In this document: in pieces, positions 1 through 5,977 of the stretch
Layout: every line of letters begins with the position of its first letter
Position numbering within the stretch: position 1 is the first letter of the stretch
Source of the DNA: Lentzea sp.
Lineage (GTDB): Bacteria; Actinomycetota; Actinomycetes; Mycobacteriales; Pseudonocardiaceae
Reading direction: 5' to 3'
DNA: 7,920 bases
NCBI GenBank assembly: GCA_030146905.1
Contig: JASLAV010000297.1
Coordinates: 1 to 7,920, forward strand
The notes under the pieces: model-generated
Told to the model about the DNA's origin: nothing
Databases searched by the model: none
What the model saw: only the letters and a program-made list of their open reading frames with translations
Translations under genes and position numbers: made by a program

Positions 1-1
1 A

Positions 2-270
2 CTCGTCGCCGAGGTGCGAAAACATATTTCCCGCGAATTTGTCAACGCGATCCGCATGATGGACGGCGCTGACACAGTCGTGAACGGCGGGTTGCGCGTA
101 CATGTTCGCCAGAACGCGCTCGAAATTGGTCAGGAAGGCGCATTCGCTGAATTCAACCGTACCTCGTTCGGGACCGTCGGAGGCGTCGTAGGCGCGATTA
201 GCCGAGGTATTCGGGACAATCTCACCCTGGCGGGTGAGCACCGGCCGATCCGGGCGGGCGGGCCCTTCTG
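2..270 (+). other. Possible tail of an upstream NMO/ER-like domain plus linker (start of gene 1)
   Basis: Residues 1 to about 85 precede the recognisable reductase barrel. The stretch reading LEIGQEGAFAEF, followed by TVGGVVGAI, resembles what I remember as the C-terminal tail of a first nitronate-monooxygenase-like domain in actinobacterial synthases that carry two such domains in tandem. This is recollection of the family, not a search result. If right, most of that first domain lies before the window. The segment differs sharply in codon use from the rest of the gene: 27 of 78 codons from nt 2 to 235 end in A or T, against none of the next 112. Alternatively it is a non-homologous N-terminal extension starting at GTG 14 or ATG 56/59. 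Confidence 0.45.
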
Positions 271-3200
271 CGAGAGCGTCCCCGGCCTGCGGTACCCGAT
301 CGCGCAGGGCCCGATGACGCGCGTCAGCGACCAGCCCGCGTTCGCCGCGGCCGTCGCCGAGGGCGGGGCGCTGCCGTTCCTCGCGCTCGCGCTGATGGAG
401 GGCGACGCGGTCCGCGAGCTCCTCGGCCAGACCGCGGGGAAGCTCGGCGACCGGCCCTGGGGCGTCGGCCTGCTCGGGTTCGCGCCGCCGGAGCTGCGGG
501 CGCGGCAGATGGAGGCCGTGCTGGCCGTGCGGCCGCGGTACGCGATCGTCGCCGGGGGCACGCCCGCGCAGGCACGGGAGCTGGAGGACGCGGGGATCGA
601 GGCGTTCCTGCACGTCCCGTCGCCCGCGCTGCTGCGCCGGTTCCTCGACGAGGGCGCGCGCAAGTTCGTCTTCGAGGGCTCCGAGTGCGGCGGGCACACC
701 GGTCCCCGCACCAGCTTCACGTTGTGGCAGCAGCAGATCGACGTCCTGCGTGGACGCGAGAAGGACGTCGGCGACGTCACCGCGCTGTTCGCGGGCGGCA
801 TCCACGACGCCCGCTCCGCCGCGATGATCTCCGCGATGACCGCACCGATCGCGGCACGGGGTGCGGCCGTCGGCGTGCTCGTCGGCACCGCCTACCTGTT
901 CACCGAGGAGGCGGTGGAGCACGGCGCGATCCAGCCGGTGTTCCAGCAGGTCGCGCTGGAGTGCGAGGACACGGCGCTGCTGGAGACCTCACCCGGCCAC
1001 GCCGTCCGCTGCGCCCAGACGTCCTACGTGGACACCTTCGAGCAGGCCCGCGCCGAGCTCGCCGGTCTGCCCAAGCAGGAGAGCTGGGAACGGCTCGAAC
1101 AGCTCAACCTCGGACGGCTCCGGCTCGCGAGCCGCGGCCTGGTGCGCGGCGAGTCCGGTCTGGAGGAGGTCGGCGACGACGAGCAGCGCCGCGAGGGCAT
1201 GTTCATGATCGGGCAGGTCGCGACGCTGCGGTCCGAACGCACCACGATCACCCGGCTGCACGAGGACATCGTCTCCGGTGTGCTCCCCGGGACCGGCGCC
1301 GAGACCACCGGGTCCGCACCGCTGGACGTCGCGATCGTCGGCATGGCGGCGATCATGCCCGGCGCGCGGGACGTCGCCGAGTTCTGGGCCAACGTGGTGT
1401 CCGGCACCGACTCCATCACCGAGATCCCGCCGGACCGCTGGTCGCCGGAACGCTACGGCAGCCCGTTCCGCTGGGGCGGTTTCCTCCCGCGCACGGCGTT
1501 CGACCCGTTCGCCTACGGCATCCCGCCCGCGTCGCTGACCTCGATCGAACCCGCTCAGCTGCTCGCGCTGGAGGTGTCCGCGCGGGCGCTGGACGACGCC
1601 GGGTACCGGACGCGGGTCTTCGACCGCGAACGCACGTCGGTGATCTTCGGTGCCGAGGCCGGCGCCGACCTGGCCAACGCCTACACGGTCCGCACCGCGT
1701 TGCCCGCGCTGGGGATCCGCGGTCTGGACGACCACCTCCCCGCGCTGACGGAGGATTCGTTCCCCGGCGTGCTCGGCAACGTGATCGCTGGCCGCGTCGC
1801 GAACCGGCTCGACCTCGGCGGCGCGAACTACACCGTCGACGCCGCCTGCGCGTCCAGCCTCGCCGCGCTCGACGTGGCGTGCAAGGAGCTCGTCGGCGGC
1901 ACCAGCGACATGGTCCTGTGCGGCGCGGTCGACCTGCACAACAGCGCGCACGACTACCAGATGTTCGCGTCGGTGAAGGCGTTGTCGGCCAAGGGCCGGT
2001 GCGCCACGTTCGACTCCGCCGCGGACGGCATCGCGCTGGGCGAGGGCGTGGCCTGCGTCGTCCTGAAACGGCTGTCCGACGCCGAACGGGACGGTGACCG
2101 GATCTACGCGGTGGTCAAGGGTATCGGCGCGTCGAGCGACGGCCGTTCGCTGGGCCTCACCGCGCCACGTCCGGAGGGCCAGCAGCGGGCGTTGCGCCGG
2201 GCGTACGCGTCGGCGGGACTGCCCGTGGAGAGCGTCGGGCTGGTCGAGGCGCACGGCACGGGAACCGTGGTCGGCGACCGGACCGAGCTCGCGTCGCTGA
2301 CCGGGATGTTCTCCGGTGTCGAGCCCGGCACCTGCACGATCGGCTCGGTGAAGTCGCAGATCGGCCACACCAAGTGCGCGGCGGGTCTCGCGGGCGTGAT
2401 CAAGGCGGCGCTGGCGGTGCACACGGGTGTGCGTCCCGGCACGTTGCACGTCAAGCAGCCCAACGCCTTCTGGGACGCGCGGACGAGCCCGTTCGCGTTC
2501 GGCCACCGCACGTGGGCGAGCAGGGACCGCGTCGCGGGTGTGAGCGCGTTCGGGTTCGGCGGCACGAACTTCCACACGGTGATCGCCGGCTACACCGGCG
2601 CGGACGGACCCCGGCACGGGCTGACCGCGTGGCCGGCCGAGCTGTTCCTGATCCGCGGCGACGACCAGGCCGCGGCACAACGGGAAGCGGCCAGGCTGGC
2701 CGCGCTGACCGACGACAGGACGCCGTTGCGGTCACTCGCCGCGGCCTGCGGTGACGGCACCGTCCAGGCGGCGTTCGTGGTCGGCTCGCACGACGGCCTG
2801 CGCAAGGCGCTCGCGGACGTCGAGGCGTGGCGTTCGTCGGACGTCGTCCGGCTGCGCGGCGGAGAGCGGCAGAAGGTCGCGTTCCTGTACCCCGGCCAGG
2901 GCAGCCAGCGGCCGGGAATGCTGCTCGACCTGGTCACGGCCTTCCCGTGGCTGCAGGACTTCGTGGACGCGCGGTACGAGCGGGTCATGTACCCGCCTGC
3001 CGCGCTGACCGCCGAGGACGTGGCACGGCAGCGTGCGGAGATCACCGACACCCGCAACGCCCAGCCCGCGCTCGGCATCGCCGGGCTGGTGGTCACCGCG
3101 CTGCTGGACTCCGTCGGCGTGCGGCCGGACCTGGCCGGTGGGCACAGCTACGGCGAGCTGGTCGCGTTGTCGGCGGCGGGCGCGTTCGGGCCGGCCGACC

Positions 3201-5977
3201 TGCTCGACCTGAGCGCGGCCCGCGCCGAGGCGATGCTGGAGGCCGTCGGCGAGGACCCCGGCACGATGGCCGCGGTCTCCGCCCCGGTCGCCGAGGTCGA
3301 GGCGCTGCTGCCGGCGGACGTCGTGGTGGCCAACCACAACGCGCCCGACCAGGTCGTGATCTCCGGTCCGACGGGGGCCGTGCACCGCGCCGTCGAGGTG
3401 CTGCGCGGTGCCGGGCTGACCGTCAAGGACATCCCGGTCGCCGCCGCGTTCCACAGCCCGCTGATGGCGGGCGCCCGCGACCGGTTCGCGGCCCGCCTCG
3501 CGGCGATGCCGTTCCGTGACACGGCTTTCCCGGTGTGGTCCAACGTGTCCGCCCGGCCGCACACCGACGTGCGGGAGGGGCTGTCCGCACAGCTCGCCGG
3601 ACGGGTGCGGTTCGTGGAGCAGGTCGAGTCGATGTACGAGGCGGGCGCGCGGATCTTCGTCGAGGCGGGGCCCGGCGGCGTGCTGACGTCGCTCGTGGGC
3701 AGGACGCTGGGCGACCGGCCGCACCAGGCACTGCGCTGCGACGACCACGTGACGTTCCTCCGCACGCTCGCGGAGCTGGCGGTCGCCGGTGTCGAGGTGG
3801 ACACCGCGCCGTTGTTCGAGGACAGGGCCGAACCGGCCACGGACGTGCCGCAACGGCCGTCCTGGTACGTGGATGGAGGGCTCGTGCGGGACGCGAACGG
3901 CGACGCATTGCCAGGAGGGCTCAGGCCCGCCACCGAGTTCCCCACGCTCAGGATCGGGCAGGGGACAGGTCGCGACGAGATCATCGAGAAGTTCCTGGAC
4001 GGCATGCGCGACGCGGTCAGCGCCCAGCGCGACGTCCTGCTGAGCTACCTCGGCACCGCTCCCGCCGCACCGGTCGCTCCCGCGGCACCGGTGATCGAGC
4101 ACGTCGTCACGGCTGCGGTGGCCAAGCCGCAGGAGGACGTCGCGACGGTCGTGCTGCGCACGATCAGCAACCGCACCGGCTATCCGGCCGAGATGCTGCA
4201 ACCGGGCCTGGACCTCGAAGCGGACCTGTCGATCGACTCCATCAAGCGGACGGAGATCGTCGGCGAGCTGGTGGCCGAGCTGGGCGCCGCGGGGTCGGTC
4301 GACGAGCTGGCGCAGCTCAAGACCATCGACGGCATAGTCGGCTGGTTCGGCAGCGCGGCACCGGTCAGCGCACCAGCCAAGGACGTCCGGACCGTCGTGC
4401 TCCAGACGATCGGCAACCGCACGGGTTACCCCGTGGAGATGCTGCTGCCGGGGCTGGACCTGGAGGCGGACCTGTCGATCGACTCCATCAAGCGCGCGGA
4501 GATCGTCGGCGAGCTCGCCCAGGAGCTCGGTGCAGCGGGCGCGGTCGACGAACTGGCGCAGCTCAAGACGATCGACGGGATCGTGGCCTGGTTCGGCGAG
4601 ACCCCGGCGCTTCCCGCCGCGCCCACGACGCCCGTCCTTCCCGCCGCGGGCGGCCGGCTGGTCCGGCTCGTCCCGAAGGTCGTGCCGTGCGCACCGGCGG
4701 AACCGGCCGACCTGACCGGGAAGACCGTGCTCGTCGTCGACGACAACGGCATCGGCCTGGAACTCGCCGACCTCCTCGAACGCCACACCGCCCGGCCCCG
4801 CGTCGAACCGTCCTTCCCGGACGACCTGACCGGCGTCGACGTCGTGGTCCGGCTCGGCGCACGGCTGCCGGAGGCGTTCAGCGAGGTCAAGTCCTGTGTG
4901 ACCAACGGCGTGGCGCTCGTCGTGGTCACCACCGGCGGAGGCACGTTCGGCTTCGACCACACGCCTGACGAGCTGCCCGCCGACATCGGCCTGCACGGCC
5001 TGATCCGCACGGCCGCGCTGGAGTACCCCGACCTCGTCGTGCGCGCGGTCGACGTCAACTCCAAGGAGAGCCACCGCGACATCGCCACCGCGCTGCTCGC
5101 CGAGATCGGCCCGGGACCGGCCGTCGTCGGCTACACCGCGGGCAGGCGTCAGCAGATCGAAGCCCTGCCCGCCGGACTGGTGGCGAAACCGCTCGCACTC
5201 GACGCCGACAGCGTGGTGCTGCTGACCGGCGGCGCACGGGGCATCACCGCCCTCGCGGCGACCGCGCTCGCCGAGCGCACCGGCTGTCACATCGAGCTGA
5301 TCGGCCGCACGCCGATCGCGCAGGAAGACCATCGGCTCGGCCACGCCACGACCGAGCCCGACCTCGTGAAGGCGTTGTTCGCGCTGGGGGAGAAGGACGA
5401 CGTCCCGGCCAAGGCACGCAGGATCCTCGCCGAACGCGAGGTGCGCCGGACCATGGAACGGTTGCGCGAGAAGGCTTCGAGCGTGCGCTACCACGAGTGC
5501 GACGTCACCGACGCCGACGCCGTGGGCGAGGTCCTCGACGACATCAGGGCGCGGTTCGGCCGCATCGACGGCGTCATCCACGGCGCGGGCGTCCTGGACG
5601 ACAAGCTGATCGAGGCCAAGACGCAGGAGTCGTTCGACCGCGTCTGGGCGACGAAGGTCAACGGCGCCAAGGCCTTCACCGACGGCTTCCTGGTCCTGTT
5701 CGGCAGCGTCAGCGGGGTGTTCGGCAACCGCGGCCAGGCCGACTACTCGGCCGCGAACGACGCGCTGGACCGGATGGCGCGGTTCTGGGGCACCCAACGG
5801 CGGGTCGTCGCCGTCGACTGGGGCCCCTGGGCCGGTGCGGGCATGGCCGCCGGGCTCGCCGGGGAGTACGCACGGCGCGGCATCCCGCTGATCGAGCCGC
5901 GGCACGGCGTGGACGCGCTGCTCGACGAGATCGCCTCCGGTGAGGACGTGCAGGTGGTCTACCGATGGGAGGCATAG
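2..5977 (+). CDS. PfaA-like iterative type I PKS / PUFA-type synthase (ER-KS-AT-ACP-ACP-KR), 5' partial
   Basis: This is a cytosolic multienzyme predicted to build an acyl chain iteratively from malonyl units. Residues are numbered from the GTG at nt 14. In order it carries a nitronate-monooxygenase-like enoyl reductase (about 90-385), ketosynthase (436-860), acyltransferase (about 955-1245), two ACPs (about 1375-1446 and 1457-1528) and a ketoreductase (about 1567-1985). It ends at TAG 5975-5977. The tandem ACPs with DSIKR motifs, the KR of the PfaA kind and the PfaD-like reductase place it in the PUFA/secondary-lipid synthase group rather than the modular cis-AT PKSs. It has only two ACPs, fewer than the five or more usual in marine PfaA. 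The frame is open from nt 2, no convincing ribosome binding site precedes GTG 14 or ATG 56/59, and the first 75 residues look like the tail of another domain, so the true start is probably upstream. I saw no TTA (bldA-dependent) codon. The family assignment is firm; the product is unknown. Confidence 0.93.
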   Translation, partial: LVAEVRKHISREFVNAIRMMDGADTVVNGGLRVHVRQNALEIGQEGAFAEFNRTSFGTVGGVVGAISRGIRDNLTLAGEHRPIRAGGPFCESVPGLRYPIAQGPMTRVSDQPAFAAAVAEGGALPFLALALMEGDAVRELLGQTAGKLGDRPWGVGLLGFAPPELRARQMEAVLAVRPRYAIVAGGTPAQARELEDAGIEAFLHVPSPALLRRFLDEGARKFVFEGSECGGHTGPRTSFTLWQQQIDVLRGREKDVGDVTALFAGGIHDARSAAMISAMTAPIAARGAAVGVLVGTAYLFTEEAVEHGAIQPVFQQVALECEDTALLETSPGHAVRCAQTSYVDTFEQARAELAGLPKQESWERLEQLNLGRLRLASRGLVRGESGLEEVGDDEQRREGMFMIGQVATLRSERTTITRLHEDIVSGVLPGTGAETTGSAPLDVAIVGMAAIMPGARDVAEFWANVVSGTDSITEIPPDRWSPERYGSPFRWGGFLPRTAFDPFAYGIPPASLTSIEPAQLLALEVSARALDDAGYRTRVFDRERTSVIFGAEAGADLANAYTVRTALPALGIRGLDDHLPALTEDSFPGVLGNVIAGRVANRLDLGGANYTVDAACASSLAALDVACKELVGGTSDMVLCGAVDLHNSAHDYQMFASVKALSAKGRCATFDSAADGIALGEGVACVVLKRLSDAERDGDRIYAVVKGIGASSDGRSLGLTAPRPEGQQRALRRAYASAGLPVESVGLVEAHGTGTVVGDRTELASLTGMFSGVEPGTCTIGSVKSQIGHTKCAAGLAGVIKAALAVHTGVRPGTLHVKQPNAFWDARTSPFAFGHRTWASRDRVAGVSAFGFGGTNFHTVIAGYTGADGPRHGLTAWPAELFLIRGDDQAAAQREAARLAALTDDRTPLRSLAAACGDGTVQAAFVVGSHDGLRKALADVEAWRSSDVVRLRGGERQKVAFLYPGQGSQRPGMLLDLVTAFPWLQDFVDARYERVMYPPAALTAEDVARQRAEITDTRNAQPALGIAGLVVTALLDSVGVRPDLAGGHSYGELVALSAAGAFGPADLLDLSAARAEAMLEAVGEDPGTMAAVSAPVAEVEALLPADVVVANHNAPDQVVISGPTGAVHRAVEVLRGAGLTVKDIPVAAAFHSPLMAGARDRFAARLAAMPFRDTAFPVWSNVSARPHTDVREGLSAQLAGRVRFVEQVESMYEAGARIFVEAGPGGVLTSLVGRTLGDRPHQALRCDDHVTFLRTLAELAVAGVEVDTAPLFEDRAEPATDVPQRPSWYVDGGLVRDANGDALPGGLRPATEFPTLRIGQGTGRDEIIEKFLDGMRDAVSAQRDVLLSYLGTAPAAPVAPAAPVIEHVVTAAVAKPQEDVATVVLRTISNRTGYPAEMLQPGLDLEADLSIDSIKRTEIVGELVAELGAAGSVDELAQLKTIDGIVGWFGSAAPVSAPAKDVRTVVLQTIGNRTGYPVEMLLPGLDLEADLSIDSIKRAEIVGELAQELGAAGAVDELAQLKTIDGIVAWFGETPALPAAPTTPVLPAAGGRLVRLVPKVVPCAPAEPADLTGKTVLVVDDNGIGLELADLLERHTARPRVEPSFPDDLTGVDVVVRLGARLPEAFSEVKSCVTNGVALVVVTTGGGTFGFDHTPDELPADIGLHGLIRTAALEYPDLVVRAVDVNSKESHRDIATALLAEIGPGPAVVGYTAGRRQQIEALPAGLVAKPLALDADSVVLLTGGARGITALAATALAERTGCHIELIGRTPIAQEDHRLGHATTEPDLVKALFALGEKDDVPAKARRILAEREVRRTMERLREKASSVRYHECDVTDADAVGEVLDDIRARFGRIDGVIHGAGVLDDKLIEAKTQESFDRVWATKVNGAKAFTDGFLVLFGSVSGVFGNRGQADYSAANDALDRMARFWGTQRRVVAVDWGPWAGAGMAAGLAGEYARRGIPLIEPRHGVDALLDEIASGEDVQVVYRWEA
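281..1300 (+). other. Domain: PfaD/nitronate monooxygenase-like FMN enoyl reductase
   Basis: This domain is predicted to reduce the enoyl intermediate (ER step) using FMN in a TIM barrel, as PfaD does in PUFA synthases. What shows this: the opening strand RYPIAQGPM (residues 93-101); the ECGGHTG motif with His228 in the position of the conserved GGHxG histidine of the NMO family; the phosphate-binding strand FAGGI (259-263); and the following VGTAYLFTEE (about 290-299), which matches the GVQxGTxFL region of NMOs. The C-terminal part (TSPGHAVRC, then LNLGRLRLAS and GMFMIGQVA) matches the extra region that PfaD-like proteins carry beyond the barrel. In classical PUFA loci this enzyme is a separate protein; here it is fused in front of the ketosynthase. 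Genuine nitronate oxidation is unlikely given the context. Confidence 0.85.
1319..2593 (+). other. Domain: ketosynthase KS1
   Basis: A decarboxylating beta-ketoacyl synthase domain at residues 436-860 that performs chain elongation. It opens with DVAIVGMAAIMPGA and closes with FGFGGTNFHTV, the standard boundaries of a type I KS. The catalytic Cys612 (DAACASS), His747 (EAHGTGT) and His785 (KSQIGHTK) are all present, with normal spacing of 135 and 38 residues, so the domain should be active. The segment before the cysteine (SIEPAQLLALE) is of the PUFA/enediyne-like iterative type, not the modular DPQQR type. A linker of about 95 residues separates it from the AT domain. Confidence 0.95.
2876..3750 (+). 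other. Domain: malonyl-CoA:ACP acyltransferase AT1
   Basis: This domain (residues about 955-1245) loads extender units onto the ACPs. It has the oxyanion-loop motif PGQGSQ (Gln962), the nucleophile elbow GHSYGE (Ser1045), Arg1070 in SAARAEAM exactly 25 residues after the serine (the spacing of Ser92 to Arg117 in E. coli FabD, where the Arg holds the malonyl carboxylate), and catalytic His1147 in AFHSPLM. The AFHS signature with the conserved Arg argues for malonyl-CoA rather than methylmalonyl-CoA. The domain ends around GPGGVL and the following helix. After it comes a linker with SWYVDG and AQRDVLLSYLG segments, and then an Ala/Pro-rich hinge before the ACPs. Confidence 0.92.
4136..4351 (+). 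other. Domain: acyl carrier protein ACP1 (first of a tandem pair)
   Basis: A 72-residue carrier domain that holds the growing chain on a 4'-phosphopantetheine arm. The attachment site is Ser1409 in DLSIDSIKR, which has the DSIKR form typical of PUFA-synthase ACPs rather than the DSL of modular PKSs. PUFA ACPs usually read LGIDSIKR; both domains here have Ser in place of that Gly. The domain is preceded by a flexible Ala/Pro/Val-rich linker (about nt 4055-4130). Confidence 0.95.
4382..4597 (+). repeat. Domain: acyl carrier protein ACP2 (tandem copy of ACP1)
   Basis: This is a second carrier domain, with phosphopantetheine site Ser1491 in DLSIDSIKR. It repeats ACP1 at an offset of 246 nt (82 residues), with a 10-residue linker of Ala, Ser, Pro and Val between them. 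By hand alignment the two share 62 of 72 residues (86%), while many synonymous sites differ, so the duplication is not brand new. Tandem ACPs in PUFA synthases are known to act additively on yield. It is followed by another Ala/Pro-rich hinge (about nt 4600-4640) before the ketoreductase. Confidence 0.95.
4712..5970 (+). other. Domain: ketoreductase KR (B-type signature)
   Basis: A short-chain-dehydrogenase ketoreductase (residues about 1567-1985) that reduces the beta-keto group with NADPH. It has a structural half (about 1567-1730) and a catalytic half opening with the nucleotide-binding motif TGGARGIT (Gly1739 onward). The catalytic residues are Ser1898, Tyr1911 and Asn1915 in GSVSG...ADYSAAN, with normal 13- and 4-residue spacing. 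The Leu-Asp-Asp motif at 1861-1863 is the mark of B-type KRs, which give D-(R)-hydroxyl groups, matching the stereochemistry expected in PUFA-type pathways. A charged, helix-like insert (about 1770-1820) between the cofactor motif and CDVTD is characteristic of PfaA-type KRs. No dehydratase follows in this protein; the chain ends about 15 residues after the KR core. Confidence 0.92.
5952..5957 (+). promoter_or_regulatory. Ribosome binding site of gene 2, inside gene 1
   Basis: The sequence AGGTGG lies 7 nt before ATG 5965 and lies within the last codons of gene 1. It is a fair match to the Shine-Dalgarno consensus and supports this start. The encoded protein then begins with GGIAIVGIG, directly at the first strand of the KS fold, with no room for a later start. 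Confidence 0.6.

Noticed and set aside
14..16. GTG 14 as the true start of gene 1
   Set aside because: It is possible but weak: the frame is open to the window edge, no spaced Shine-Dalgarno sequence precedes it, and the following residues look like the tail of a domain.
685..2097. Plus-strand open frame of 470 codons in another frame within gene 1
   Set aside because: The translation is Arg-rich and low in complexity and overlaps the reductase and KS1 frame, which carries conserved motifs throughout.
989..2680. Minus-strand open frame of about 560 codons opposite KS1
   Set aside because: It has the same GC-shadow composition and no domain signature, and is fully covered by the well-supported KS1 coding frame.
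2732..5905. Long open frame on the minus strand (over 1000 codons) opposite gene 1
   Set aside because: It is a shadow caused by high GC at third positions of gene 1. Its translation is rich in Arg, Gly, Asp and His with no recognisable motif, while the plus strand shows every expected catalytic residue.
1319..5977. Enediyne PKS (PksE) identity
   Set aside because: Enediyne synthases have a single atypical ACP and a DH after the KR in the same chain. This protein has tandem DSIKR ACPs, no DH and an N-terminal NMO reductase.
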